Origin: Alphaproteobacteria bacterium
Lineage (GTDB): Bacteria > Pseudomonadota > Alphaproteobacteria > GCA-2731375
Direction: 5' to 3'
Assembly (NCBI GenBank): GCA_016869175.1
Contig: VGEV01000006.1
Location: forward strand, 1-54,818
DNA: 54,818 nucleotides
In this document: in pieces, positions 7,782 through 19,470 of the stretch
How the letters are laid out: each line of letters begins with the position of its first letter
How positions within the stretch are numbered: the stretch's first letter is position 1
Notes under the pieces: model-generated
The model's input: only the letters and a program-made list of their open reading frames with translations
What the model was told of the DNA's origin: nothing
The model's database searches: none
Translations under genes and position numbers: made by a program

Positions 7782-8873
7782 CTATCTCCCTTGGCTGTCG
7801 GCCTTGGCGGGGTTCCCGGCCAGGTAGCCGCGCCGGACCTGGTCCTGCTCGATCAACTCGAAGAGCGCCTTGAAATTGCCCTCCCCGAAACCCTGATTGC
7901 CCCGGCGCTCGATCAGTTCGAAGAAGATCGGCCCGATCACCGTTTCCGTGAAGATCTGCAGCAGCAGTCCGCCGCCTTGTTCGGGTCCGCCGTCGATCAG
8001 AACGCGGTTGCGGCGCAGGCGGCTCACGTCCTGGCCGTGCCCGGGCACCCGCCGGTCAACGTTCCCGTAATAGGTGTCGGGTGTGGACTGGAATGGCACG
8101 CCGCGCGCCGCCAGGCTCTCCACCGCGGCGTGGATGTCGTCGCAGCCCAGCGCCACATGCTGGATGCCCTCGCCGCGATAGGCTTCCAGATATTCCTGGA
8201 TCTGCGAGCGCTCGTCGGCCGACTCGTTGATCGGGATGCGGATCTTGCCGCAAGGGCTGGTCATCGCCTTGGAACGCAAGCCCGTCAGCTTGCCCTCGAT
8301 GTCGAAATAGCGCAGTTCGCGGAACCCGAACAGCCGCTCATAGAAGCCGGCCCACTCCGCCATGCGGCCGCGATGCACGTTGTGCGTCAGGTGGTCGATG
8401 CCCGTCAGGCCGACGCCCTGCTCGGCCGGCGCTCCGGAGATGGGGCGGAAATCCACATCGTAGATGGTGCCGGCGGATCCATAGCGGTCGACCAGATAGA
8501 GCAGCGAATCGCCGATGCCCTTGATGGCGGGAATGTTGAGCTCCATCGGCCCGACCTTGCCGGCAACGTTCCAGGCGCCAAGCTCGAGCGCGCGGCGATG
8601 CGCCGTGGCGGCGTCGCGCACGCGGAACGCGATGGCGCAGATGCTGGGGCCATGCACGCGGGCGAAGGCTTGCGCGAAGCTGTCGGGCTCGGCGTTCAGA
8701 ACGAAGTTGACGTCGCCCTGGCGATAGAGCGTGACGTTCTTGGAACGGTGCCGGGCCACCGCGGTGAAACCCAGGCGGACGAACAGGCCGGCCAGCGCCG
8801 CCGGATCGGGCGCGGCATATTCGATGAACTCGAAACCGTCCGTGCCCATCGGATTGTCCCAGAGGTCGGGCAT
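7782..8873 (-). CDS. hpd: 4-hydroxyphenylpyruvate dioxygenase
   Basis: A 363-residue non-haem iron dioxygenase that converts 4-hydroxyphenylpyruvate to homogentisate. It has two vicinal-oxygen-chelate domains. The iron ligands are the His of GIDHLTHNV (about residue 164), the His of GIQHVALGCDDI (about 243) and the Glu of LLLQIFTE (about 321). The start ATG at 8873 was chosen because NPMGTDGFEF, the conserved opening of the family, follows within a few residues and AAAGGTG lies at good distance. The frame stays open far upstream, but that stretch is antisense-like thiG sequence in another frame. It is 20 bases downstream of thiSG and 2 bases upstream of hmgA. Confidence 0.95.
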   Translation of the reverse strand: MPDLWDNPMGTDGFEFIEYAAPDPAALAGLFVRLGFTAVARHRSKNVTLYRQGDVNFVLNAEPDSFAQAFARVHGPSICAIAFRVRDAATAHRRALELGAWNVAGKVGPMELNIPAIKGIGDSLLYLVDRYGSAGTIYDVDFRPISGAPAEQGVGLTGIDHLTHNVHRGRMAEWAGFYERLFGFRELRYFDIEGKLTGLRSKAMTSPCGKIRIPINESADERSQIQEYLEAYRGEGIQHVALGCDDIHAAVESLAARGVPFQSTPDTYYGNVDRRVPGHGQDVSRLRRNRVLIDGGPEQGGGLLLQIFTETVIGPIFFELIERRGNQGFGEGNFKALFELIEQDQVRRGYLAGNPAKADSQGR

Positions 8874-8893
8874 CGCCGGGCACCTTTCGACGG

Positions 8894-9883
8894 CTAGATC
8901 AACCCCGCCAAGGGCGACGAGGGATCGGCGTAATACTTGCGCTTCATGCGGCCCGCGAGATAGGCGAGCCGCCCCGCTTTCACCGCATGACGCATGGCGC
9001 GGGCCATCCGTACCGGATCGCGGGCCTCGGCGATCGCGGTGTTCATCAGCACGCCGTCGCAGCCCAGTTCCATGGCGATCGCGGCATCGGAGGCGGTGCC
9101 GACGCCGGCATCGACCAGCACCGGCACCTTGGCGTTCTCGACGATCATGCGGATGCCGACCGGGTTCTGCACGCCCAGGCCCGAGCCGATCGGGGCGGCG
9201 AGCGGCATGATGGCGCAGCAGCCGATCTCCTCCAGCCGCTTGGCCTGGATGGGATCGTCCGAGCAGTAGACCATCACCTCGAAGCCTTCCCGGATCAGCA
9301 ACTCGGCCGCGCGCAGGGTCTCCGGCATGTTGGGGTAGAGCGTCTTCTGGTCGCCCAGAACCTCCAGCTTGACCAAGCTCCAGCCGCCCGCCGCGCGCGC
9401 CAGGCGCAAGGTGCGCACCGCCTCCTCGCCCGTGTAGCAACCGGCGGTGTTGGGTAGAAAGACGTATTTCTTGGGGTCGATGTAGTCGACCAGCATCTCC
9501 TTCGCAGGGTCGGTCACGTTCACCCGGCGCACGGCGACCGTGATGATCTCCGCGCCCGAAGCCTCCAGGGCGTGCCGATTCTCCTCGAAACTCCTGTACT
9601 TGCCGGTGCCGATGATCAGGCGCGAGCGGAACCGGCGGCCGGCCAGCGTCCAGCCATCCTCGTCTTCGGATTCCGCCTGCGCATCGCCGCCGCCGACGAA
9701 ATGCACGATCTCCAGCCGGTCCCCGGACGCCACGCTGACCTGGCCATAGGCCGAGCGCGGCACGATCTCCAGGTTGCGTTCCAGCGCGATCTTGCGCGCA
9801 TCCAGGCCGAGTTCGGCCAAGAGCGCCGCAACCGTCATCGGCCCCGCCAATTCGCGCGCTTCGCCGTTGATCGTGATCCGCAT
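8894..9883 (-). CDS. thiG: ThiS-ThiG fusion: sulfur carrier protein / thiazole synthase
   Basis: A 329-residue bifunctional protein of thiamine biosynthesis. Residues 1-66 are ThiS ([12 protein letters not shown], ending FVGGG), the carrier that normally donates sulfur as a C-terminal Gly-Gly thiocarboxylate. Residues 80-329 are ThiG, which builds the thiazole phosphate from deoxyxylulose phosphate; [11 protein letters not shown], the lysine-containing [15 protein letters not shown] and [11 protein letters not shown] are seen. The Gly-Gly of ThiS is internal, so sulfur chemistry needs cleavage or a variant mechanism; such fusions are known in proteobacteria. I chose the ATG at 9883 where ThiS homology begins; an in-frame GTG at 9934 would add 17 residues. 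The neighbouring hpd is probably co-transcribed. Confidence 0.88.
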   Translation of the reverse strand: MRITINGEARELAGPMTVAALLAELGLDARKIALERNLEIVPRSAYGQVSVASGDRLEIVHFVGGGDAQAESEDEDGWTLAGRRFRSRLIIGTGKYRSFEENRHALEASGAEIITVAVRRVNVTDPAKEMLVDYIDPKKYVFLPNTAGCYTGEEAVRTLRLARAAGGWSLVKLEVLGDQKTLYPNMPETLRAAELLIREGFEVMVYCSDDPIQAKRLEEIGCCAIMPLAAPIGSGLGVQNPVGIRMIVENAKVPVLVDAGVGTASDAAIAMELGCDGVLMNTAIAEARDPVRMARAMRHAVKAGRLAYLAGRMKRKYYADPSSPLAGLI

Positions 9884-9969
9884 CTGCCCGCTGTCGTCTG
9901 CCACCGCCGTGCCCCTGGAAGTATGGGCTGGCACCTCATCGCCCGCAACCGAAGGCGGCCGCTAACGCC

Positions 9970-9998
9970 TTCTAAGCCCGGTTGGTTCCGTCTATATA
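9970..9998 (+). promoter_or_regulatory. Candidate promoter of aroQ-accBC
   Basis: A TATATA box at 9993-9998 with a weak -35 (TTCTAA at 9970-9975, spacer 17) stands 30 bases before the aroQ ATG, in the gap between divergent thiSG and aroQ. The -10 is good and the -35 matches the sigma-70 consensus at only three of six positions. Confidence 0.35.
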
Positions 9999-10027
9999 GG
10001 CAGCCGGTCCGTAGCCGTCGAGGTGGC

Positions 10028-10468
10028 ATGGTAATCCCCGTCCTGGTCCTGAACGGCCCCAATCTCAACCTGCTGGGCACGCGCGAACCGGCGATCTACG
10101 GCAGCCTGACGCTGGCCGAGATCGAGCGGCTGGCCCGCCAGCGCGCGCAAGCCCTCGACCTTGCCCCGGATTTCCGCCAGAGCAACCACGAAGGCGAACT
10201 GGTGAGCTGGATACAGGAGGCGGGCCGGCCGGCGCGCGCCATCGTCATCAATGCCGGCGCCTATACCCACACCTCGCTTGCCATCGCCGACGCGTTGAAG
10301 GCGGTGGCCCTGCCCTATTGGGAGGTGCATCTGTCGAACATTTACCGTCGCGAGCCGTTCCGCCATCATTCCTACTTGAGCGCAGGCGCGGAAGGGGTCA
10401 TTTGCGGGCTGGGCGGGCTAGGCTATTGCGCGGCCCTGGAGGCCGTAGCAGCAAAATTGCGCGGCTGA
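10028..10468 (+). CDS. aroQ: Type II 3-dehydroquinate dehydratase
   Basis: A 146-residue dodecameric-type dehydratase that turns 3-dehydroquinate into 3-dehydroshikimate in aromatic amino acid synthesis. It shows [20 protein letters not shown] at the start, with the catalytic Tyr in this loop, the [14 protein letters not shown] segment, NAGAYTHTS (about residue 75) and the catalytic-His region [17 protein letters not shown] (about 99-115). Length is normal. The ATG at 10028 has GAGG just upstream. It heads the plus-strand set aroQ-accB-accC, an order common in alphaproteobacteria. Confidence 0.95.
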   Translation: MVIPVLVLNGPNLNLLGTREPAIYGSLTLAEIERLARQRAQALDLAPDFRQSNHEGELVSWIQEAGRPARAIVINAGAYTHTSLAIADALKAVALPYWEVHLSNIYRREPFRHHSYLSAGAEGVICGLGGLGYCAALEAVAAKLRG

Positions 10469-10497
10469 GCGTGAAAACGGGCGGAGCAGCGAGGGCC

Positions 10498-10950
10498 ATG
10501 GCCAAGTTCGACATCGACCGCGCACTGATCCGCGAGCTCGCCGCCTTGCTGGCCGAGACCGGCCTGTCGGAAATCGAGGTGGCCGACAAGGACCATCGCC
10601 TGCGCGTGGCCCGCCAGGCGGCGCCCGTGGCGTTCACGCAAGCCGCGCCGACGGTGCCGGGGCATCGGCCGGGCAACGGCGCCGAGCCGGCGGCCCCGGT
10701 CCAGCCCGGCAACCATCCGGGCGCCCTCACCTCGCCCATGGTTGGCACGGTCTACCTGTCGCCCGAGCCGGATAAGCCGCCGTTCGTGCGGGCCGGGCAG
10801 TCGGTCGTCAAGGGCCAAACGCTGCTGCTGATCGAGGCGATGAAGACCTATAACGAGATCGCCGCGCCGCGCGACGGCCGGGTGACCCTGATCCTGGTGG
10901 AGAACGGCGCCCCCGTCGAATACGCGCAGGCGCTGCTGGTCCTGGAATAG
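10498..10950 (+). CDS. accB: Acetyl-CoA carboxylase biotin carboxyl carrier protein
   Basis: A 150-residue BCCP. The N-terminal helical part (MAKFDIDRALIRELAALL) contacts AccC, a Pro/Ala-rich linker spans about residues 42-75, and the biotinyl domain (about 76-150) carries the biotin lysine in EAMKTYNEI. The residue after the biotin lysine is Thr instead of the usual Met, a variant seen in other alphaproteobacteria. It carries the carboxyl group between biotin carboxylase and carboxyltransferase in the first step of fatty acid synthesis. accC follows after eight bases. Confidence 0.95.
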   Translation: MAKFDIDRALIRELAALLAETGLSEIEVADKDHRLRVARQAAPVAFTQAAPTVPGHRPGNGAEPAAPVQPGNHPGALTSPMVGTVYLSPEPDKPPFVRAGQSVVKGQTLLLIEAMKTYNEIAAPRDGRVTLILVENGAPVEYAQALLVLE

Positions 10951-10958
10951 AGCCGGTC

Positions 10959-12305
10959 TTGTTCGACAAGGTCCTGATCGCCAATCGCGGTGAGATCGCG
11001 CTGCGCATCCATCGGGCGTGCCGAGAACTGGGCATTCACACGGTCGCGGTCCATTCGACCGCGGATGCCGAGGCGATGCACGTACGGCTGGCCGACGAAA
11101 GCGTCTGCATCGGCCCGCCGGACGCGCGTAGCAGCTATCTCAACATCCCCGCCATCATCGCGGCGGCGCAGATCAGCGGCGCCGAGGCCATCCACCCCGG
11201 CTACGGATTCCTGGCCGAGAACGCGGAATTCGCCGCCATCGTGGAGGAACACAAGTTTGCCTTCATCGGCCCCAGCCCCGAGCATATCCGGCTGATGGGC
11301 GACAAGATCGCCGCACGACGACGGGCGGCGGAGTTGGGGCTGCCGCTGATTCCAGGCAGCGAAGGGCCGGTGGCGGATGAGGCGGCTGCGCTGCGGGAAG
11401 CCCGCGGCATCGGCTTTCCGGTGCTGCTGAAGGCGGCGGCGGGCGGCGGCGGGCGCGGCATGAAGCGGGTCGAGCGCGAAGAGGATCTGCCAGCCGCGCT
11501 AACCGCCGCGCGGGCGGAAAGCAGGGCGGCCTTTGGCAACGACGCGATCTACCTCGAGAAGTACCTGACCGGACCCCGCCATATCGAACTGCAGGTGCTG
11601 GGCGACGGCCATGGCAAGATGGTGCATCTGGGTGAGCGCGACTGCTCGTTGCAGCGCCGGCATCAGAAGGTGATCGAGGAAGCGCCCTCGCCCGCGCTCA
11701 ACGCGACCGAGCGCGCGGCCTTGGCGGACCTGGTGATGCCGGCCTTGCGCGCGCTGCGCTACCGGGGCGCCGGCACGGTCGAGTTCCTCTATCAGGACGG
11801 CCGCTTCTTCTTCATCGAGATGAACACCCGCCTGCAGGTCGAACATCCGGTGACCGAGGCCGTCACCGGCATCGACATCGTGCGCGAGCAGATCCGCATT
11901 GCCGCCGGGGCGCCGTTCGTGCTCAAACAGCAGGACATCCGCTTCCATGGCCACGCCATCGAATGCCGCATCAACGCCGAGCATCCCGAGACCTTTGCGC
12001 CAGCCCCTGGGCGGGTCAGCGAGTATCACCCGCCGGGCGGCCCCGGAGTGCGCATCGATTCGGCGCTCTATGCCGGCTGCCGGGTGCCGCCATATTACGA
12101 CAGCCTGATCGGCAAGCTGATCGTGCATGGCCAAAGCCGCAACGAATGCCTGATGCGCCTGCGCCGGGCGCTGGAGGAGTATGTCATCGGTGGCATCGAC
12201 ACCAACATTCCCCTGCATTTGGCCCTTTCGGGCACGCGCGCCTTCGTCGACGGCGACTACCACGTCCGCTGGCTGGAGGACTATCTGGCTGGACGGCAGC
12301 CCTGA
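10959..12305 (+). CDS. accC: Acetyl-CoA carboxylase, biotin carboxylase subunit
   Basis: A 448-residue ATP-grasp enzyme that carboxylates the biotin of AccB. It begins [17 protein letters not shown], exactly where the family begins, so the start codon is TTG at 10959; there is no ATG or GTG nearby that keeps this sequence. The glycine-rich ATP loop [12 protein letters not shown] (about residues 158-169), the catalytic [16 protein letters not shown] (about 284-299) and RINAE are present. A weak start codon beside a strong accB may set the AccB:AccC ratio, which is known to be kept above one. Confidence 0.96.
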   Translation: MFDKVLIANRGEIALRIHRACRELGIHTVAVHSTADAEAMHVRLADESVCIGPPDARSSYLNIPAIIAAAQISGAEAIHPGYGFLAENAEFAAIVEEHKFAFIGPSPEHIRLMGDKIAARRRAAELGLPLIPGSEGPVADEAAALREARGIGFPVLLKAAAGGGGRGMKRVEREEDLPAALTAARAESRAAFGNDAIYLEKYLTGPRHIELQVLGDGHGKMVHLGERDCSLQRRHQKVIEEAPSPALNATERAALADLVMPALRALRYRGAGTVEFLYQDGRFFFIEMNTRLQVEHPVTEAVTGIDIVREQIRIAAGAPFVLKQQDIRFHGHAIECRINAEHPETFAPAPGRVSEYHPPGGPGVRIDSALYAGCRVPPYYDSLIGKLIVHGQSRNECLMRLRRALEEYVIGGIDTNIPLHLALSGTRAFVDGDYHVRWLEDYLAGRQP

Positions 12306-12313
12306 GCCGGCAC

Positions 12314-12964
12314 GTGCCACCGATCACCCCTGACCTGGTGTTGCGCGCCTATGCAGCGGGCGTGTTTCCGATGTCCGAATCGCGCACCGATACGCGCCTG
12401 TTCTGGGTCGATCCGGAGCGCCGCGGCGTCTTGCCGCTCGACCGCTTCCACCTGCCCCGCCGCCTTGCCCGCACCGTGCGGTCGGGCCGATTTCAGGTGT
12501 CGGTCGATCAAGACTTCGCGGCCACCATCGAGGCATGCGCGGAAGCCCAGACCCGCCGGCCGGACACCTGGATCAACCGGCCGATCCACGAGCTGTTCTG
12601 CGAATTGCACCGGCTGGGCCATGCCCATTCCGTGGAGGTGCGGCGGGCCGGCGATCTGGTCGGCGGCCTCTATGGCGTCGCCCTGGGCGGGGTGTTCTTC
12701 GGCGAGAGCATGTTCAGCCGCGAACGCGACGCCAGCAAGGTCGCGCTGGTGCATCTGGTCGGGCGCCTGATCCTGGGCGGTTTCACGCTGCTCGACACGC
12801 AGTTCGTGACCAAGCATCTGGCGCGCTTCGGCACGATCGAGATCGCCCGAGCGGAGTATCATGTCCGGCTTGCCGCCGCGCTGAACGCGCCCGCGGATTT
12901 CTATTGTTTCGGCCGCGAGCCGTCACCGGAGACCATTCTGCAGTCGATCACCGTGACATCGTAG
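12314..12964 (+). CDS. aat: Leucyl/phenylalanyl-tRNA--protein transferase
   Basis: A 216-residue enzyme that adds Leu or Phe from aminoacyl-tRNA to proteins with N-terminal Arg or Lys, feeding the ClpS/ClpAP N-degron pathway. Seen are [13 protein letters not shown] at the start, [33 protein letters not shown] (about 120-138), and [15 protein letters not shown]. The start is GTG at 12314, eight bases after the accC stop. The last 64 bases overlap the convergent DUF2155 gene in antisense. Confidence 0.95.
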   Translation: MPPITPDLVLRAYAAGVFPMSESRTDTRLFWVDPERRGVLPLDRFHLPRRLARTVRSGRFQVSVDQDFAATIEACAEAQTRRPDTWINRPIHELFCELHRLGHAHSVEVRRAGDLVGGLYGVALGGVFFGESMFSRERDASKVALVHLVGRLILGGFTLLDTQFVTKHLARFGTIEIARAEYHVRLAAALNAPADFYCFGREPSPETILQSITVTS

Positions 12965-13311
12965 ACCGGGTGATCCAGGGCCGACAGCGCCGGCGTGGAA
13001 GCGAACATCCAGCCGGTGAAGCGCATGACCGGCTGGCTGACGCCGGGCGGCTGCTCGAGGATTTCCAGGAACGCGGTGACTTCGGCGGTCTCTTCGGGGG
13101 GCCGCTTGACGCAGGCGCGCGCGGTGATGGTGAGCCGCCCGAACGCGACCGGCGCGCCGATCGGCGCCTCGATCAAGCCAACCCGAGCCGTGATCTTGTC
13201 GAGACCCCGCAGGATCGCCGCGTTGTCGCCTTCCGCGCGAGCCGTACCGGCCGAAGCCAGGGCCGTGGCGACCGCCAGGGCGGCGGTCAGCCCGCTATTT
13301 GCGCTCGCCAC
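12901..13311 (-). CDS. DUF2155 domain protein, exported
   Basis: A 136-residue protein of unknown function. Residues 1-26 look like a cleavable signal peptide ending ASAGTARA. The mature part has the DUF2155 features [10 protein letters not shown] and [16 protein letters not shown], then [26 protein letters not shown]. Two cysteines could pair in the periplasm. The GTG start lies inside the end of mlaD (17-base overlap), and its own 3' end overlaps aat in antisense. The NDUFA12-mlaD-DUF2155 order is typical of alphaproteobacteria, so an envelope role is plausible but unproven. Confidence 0.82.
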   Translation of the reverse strand: MASANSGLTAALAVATALASAGTARAEGDNAAILRGLDKITARVGLIEAPIGAPVAFGRLTITARACVKRPPEETAEVTAFLEILEQPPGVSQPVMRFTGWMFASTPALSALDHPVYDVTVIDCRMVSGDGSRPKQ

Positions 13312-13753
13312 CGCCCTGGCTGCTGTAGAGGGCCTTGCCCAACAGCTCCATCAGATCAACCGAGCCTTGCGTGAAGCGGATCTCCTGGCCCGGCTTCAAC
13401 ATGGTGTCCGATCCGCCGGGCTGCACCGAAAGGTACTTGTTGCCGAGCAGACCGTCGGAAGTGATCTTGATCGAGCTATCCTCCGGCACCTTGACCCGCT
13501 CCGCGACACTGAAACGCAGCACCGCCAAGTAAGCCTTGGTGTCGAGTTCCTGCTCGGTGACGGTGCCGATCTTGATGCCGGACAGCAGCACGTCGGTTCC
13601 CACCCGCACCCCGTCCACCTTCTCGAACTGCGCCACCAGTTCGTAGCCTTCGACCTTGCCGATATCGGCGGTGCGATAGGCGAACACCAGGAACACCGCC
13701 GCGACGGCCAGCACCGCGGCGCCCAGCAGAGTATCGACCAGATTCTCGCGCAT
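13295..13753 (-). CDS. mlaD: Phospholipid transport system substrate-binding protein MlaD (MCE domain)
   Basis: A 152-residue membrane-anchored MCE protein. One N-terminal transmembrane segment (about residues 8-26) is followed by the MCE domain (about 35-115, AQFEKVDGVRVGTDVLLSGI ... SDGLLGNKYLSV). MlaD forms the hexameric periplasmic ring of the MlaFEDB transporter, which moves phospholipids to keep outer-membrane asymmetry. The mlaE and mlaF genes are not in this window, so mlaD is separated from its partners here. Confidence 0.9.
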   Translation of the reverse strand: MRENLVDTLLGAAVLAVAAVFLVFAYRTADIGKVEGYELVAQFEKVDGVRVGTDVLLSGIKIGTVTEQELDTKAYLAVLRFSVAERVKVPEDSSIKITSDGLLGNKYLSVQPGGSDTMLKPGQEIRFTQGSVDLMELLGKALYSSQGGGERK

Positions 13754-13765
13754 GCCTGCCCAGAC

Positions 13766-14107
13766 TCAATCCGGCCGCCAGGCCTCGTAGTCGCCGGTCG
13801 CGTGCGGCCGCCGTCCGCCCTGCAGCAAGCTGCCTGGCGGCCGATAGGCGCCGGCCGTCCCGCTCAGGTTCGGCACATGCTCCTTCTCCCAGGGCTTGGC
13901 GGCTGCCCTGCCGGCCGGCACCGCGTCGGTCGTGCGGTGCAGCCAGGCGTGCCATTCCGGCGGCACCTTGGAGGCTTCAGGCATGCCCCGGTACAGCACC
14001 CAGCGGCGCAGGCCCGCCTTTTCCCGGTAGTAGCGATTGCCGAACTGGTCCTGCCCGACCAGTTCGCCTTTCCACCACGTCATCAACCGGGTACCGATGG
14101 TTGCCAT
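13766..14107 (-). CDS. NADH:ubiquinone oxidoreductase NDUFA12-type accessory subunit
   Basis: A 113-residue homologue of mitochondrial complex I subunit NDUFA12 (B17.2), found in alphaproteobacterial complex I. Typical segments are LVGQDQFGNRYYREK (about residues 16-30), WVLYRGMPEASKVPPEWHAW and the C-terminal YRPPGSLLQGG. It is a peripheral stabilising subunit, not catalytic. It is the first gene of the minus-strand unit with mlaD and DUF2155, divergent from nrdJ. Confidence 0.92.
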   Translation of the reverse strand: MATIGTRLMTWWKGELVGQDQFGNRYYREKAGLRRWVLYRGMPEASKVPPEWHAWLHRTTDAVPAGRAAAKPWEKEHVPNLSGTAGAYRPPGSLLQGGRRPHATGDYEAWRPD

Positions 14108-14284
14108 GCCGCCCGTCCGCCCAGTCGCCGCTTCGCGCGGGGCGCACTATGGCATCAGCGTCGGGCCAATGGAAGTCTATCGATTCAGGGACTTCCACCA
14201 ACATCCTGTGTCCGGTTTGCAACAGGCGACACAAAATCTGGTAAGGCGCGTTGCCAGCACTCTCGCGGACGCGTACACATGGGC

Positions 14285-14319
14285 TTGCGATTGATTCGTG
14301 CATGACCGCTATATCTAGT
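14285..14319 (+). promoter_or_regulatory. Candidate nrdJ promoter with overlapping NrdR box
   Basis: TTGCGA (14285-14290) and CTATAT (14309-14314), 18 bases apart, resemble a sigma-70 promoter about 55 bases before the nrdJ start. The -10 lies within CTATATCTAGT (14309-14319), which matches the core of the NrdR operator (consensus around CTATATATAG) at nine of ten positions. NrdR represses ribonucleotide reductase genes and often binds over the promoter. A second box, usual about three helical turns away, is not clear; a poor match is at 14228-14242. Confidence 0.45.
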
Positions 14320-14369
14320 AGGTTGTCCGAGGTCGTGCCAGCTGCACGTCAGTGCCTCGGGGGGGCAGG

Positions 14370-18014
<3,645 letters not shown>

Positions 18015-18037
18015 GTTCGTCGGTTCATCGAGGCCCA

Positions 18038-18070
18038 GGCGCCGGTGTTTTCCCCCTTTGCGCCGGCGCC
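18038..18070 (+). other. Inverted repeat in the nrdJ 3' region, possible structured RNA
   Basis: GGCGCCGG (18038-18045) pairs perfectly with CCGGCGCC (18063-18070) across a 17-base pyrimidine-rich loop. No T-run follows, so it is not itself an intrinsic terminator. With the terminator at 18173-18202 it frames about 135 bases without a convincing gene, which could be a structured 3' untranslated region or a small RNA. Confidence 0.35.
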
Positions 18071-18172
18071 AGTTGCGTAAGGCCCGCCCTGTCTGGGCAA
18101 GCCTGTTGGGGGTGGGTCTAGTAGCGGCGGCAACAGTAGGCCGTCGCATCGGCAGTCCTCCCTTGTGAGACT

Positions 18173-18202
18173 CGGCCCGGCGCTTGGCGCCGGGCCGTTT
18201 TT
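18173..18202 (+). terminator. Strong rho-independent terminator after nrdJ
   Basis: A perfect 11-bp GC stem (18173-18183 with 18187-18197), a three-base loop and a run of five T at 18198-18202. It is the best intrinsic terminator in the window and ends the nrdJ transcript about 160 bases after the stop codon, before the FeeM/cNMP gene. Confidence 0.92.
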
Positions 18203-18291
18203 CGTTGCTCCGAAGCCCGCGCGGCCGCGCCGTTAACCGCGGTTTCAGGGCTGCCATGCGAAGTTCGTCGCCAAACCGACGGAGGCAGCGC

Positions 18292-19467
18292 ATGGATGGT
18301 TCGGCCGCCGGCGAGCGGGTGCGCCAGCGGGTGGTGCTGGCGACGACGGACGCCGACCGGCGGCGGGTTGAGCGCTTTCGCCTGGCGGCGTTGCGACGCG
18401 AACGCGGCCTCGCCGCGGGCGCCAACCTGCCGGCCGGCATCGACCGGCTGGAATCGCTGGCCGCCCAAGCCGAGCACTACTTTATCGAGCAGGACGGCGA
18501 GATCCGCGCGACACTCTGGCAAGTGGGAGCGGCCGCGCCCGACCGGCTGCCGGAAAGCCTGCGCCAAGCATTCATGCTGGCACGCTTCGCCGAGTACGGC
18601 CATGCGCTGTCGGTAACGGGCCCGCCGGTTGTCGCTCCCGACTGGCCGGGTGGGGAAGCGGCCGCGCTGCTTCTGGCGGCGGCGTTCAAGACCACCCGCC
18701 AGCTTCGCCGCGAGATCGATTTCACCCATTGCGAGCTCGCCAATACCGGGCTCTATCAGCAGCTCGGCTACCGCCGCTACGCGCCGCATTTCTACGACGC
18801 CGACCAGCGTGTGCGCACGCCGCTCTTGATGCTGCTGAAGGATTTCGGCCACCTGCGCGCGGTCAATTCCCCCTTTACCCGCCTGGCGGCCGCGTTGCCC
18901 AACGATCGCACCGCCGCCAACTGGTTCGCCCGTCATTTTCCCGAGGCGCCAGCCATCGACACCAAGCAGCTGCGCGACGAGGAGCGCTTCTGGCGCTTCT
19001 TGACCAAGCGTCTGCAGCAGACCCCGCTCACCTCCATTCCGCTGTTCCGGGGCTTGAGCTACGCCGATGCCTTGCGCTTCCTGCACCAGGCCAAGCTGTT
19101 GGCGCTGGAGCCGGGCGACCTGCTGGTGCGCGCGGGCAGCACGGGACACGAGATGTATGTGGTGCTGGCCGGCCGGCTTCATGTCGAGGCCGAATATTCC
19201 GGCCACCGACGCCGCCTGGCCTCGATCGGCCCTGGCGGCCTGGCCGGCGAGATCGGCTTCCTGGCCGAGACCCCGCGCTCGGCCGACCTGGTGGCGGGCG
19301 AGACCAGCGAGGTGCTGGTACTGACCCAGGCGGCGGTACGCCGGGCGATGGAGGAGATCCCGAAGATCGCCGCCAATGTGCTGCTGCACCTCTCGCTCAT
19401 CCTGTGCGAGCGGCTGCGCCACAGTACGCGGGATCTGCTCGACGCCAGGCCGACGGACCCCGCCTGA
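18292..19467 (+). CDS. FeeM-like N-acyltransferase (GNAT fold) fused to a cyclic-nucleotide-binding domain
   Basis: A 391-residue two-domain protein. Residues 1-215 resemble the FeeM/N-acyl amino acid synthase branch of the GNAT superfamily: an early VERFRLAALRRERGL segment, IRATLWQV, and the late ELANTGLYQQLGYRRYAP with FYDADQRVRTPLLMLL. Residues 255-385 are a cyclic-nucleotide-binding domain with the phosphate-binding cassette LAGEIGFLAETPRSADLV, including the Glu and Arg that contact cAMP or cGMP. There is no DNA-binding helix-turn-helix after it. Acyltransferase activity under control of cAMP/cGMP is the natural inference; the substrate is unknown. The ATG at 18292 has GGAGG seven bases upstream. 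Confidence 0.72.
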   Translation: MDGSAAGERVRQRVVLATTDADRRRVERFRLAALRRERGLAAGANLPAGIDRLESLAAQAEHYFIEQDGEIRATLWQVGAAAPDRLPESLRQAFMLARFAEYGHALSVTGPPVVAPDWPGGEAAALLLAAAFKTTRQLRREIDFTHCELANTGLYQQLGYRRYAPHFYDADQRVRTPLLMLLKDFGHLRAVNSPFTRLAAALPNDRTAANWFARHFPEAPAIDTKQLRDEERFWRFLTKRLQQTPLTSIPLFRGLSYADALRFLHQAKLLALEPGDLLVRAGSTGHEMYVVLAGRLHVEAEYSGHRRRLASIGPGGLAGEIGFLAETPRSADLVAGETSEVLVLTQAAVRRAMEEIPKIAANVLLHLSLILCERLRHSTRDLLDARPTDPA

Positions 19468-19470
19468 CCG

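Noticed and set aside
8874-9440. N-terminal extension of hpd by 189 codons
   Set aside because: The extension overlaps thiG in another frame and has no family similarity; the HPPD opening NPMGTDGFEF and a ribosome site define the start at 8873.
9884-10027. TPP riboswitch upstream of thiSG
   Set aside because: The characteristic CUGAGA element was not found on the minus strand in this interval, and the gap is too short for the full aptamer plus promoter.
14108-14369. Cobalamin riboswitch upstream of nrdJ
   Set aside because: No B12 box (GCCACTG) or matching fold could be recognised in this 262-base interval.
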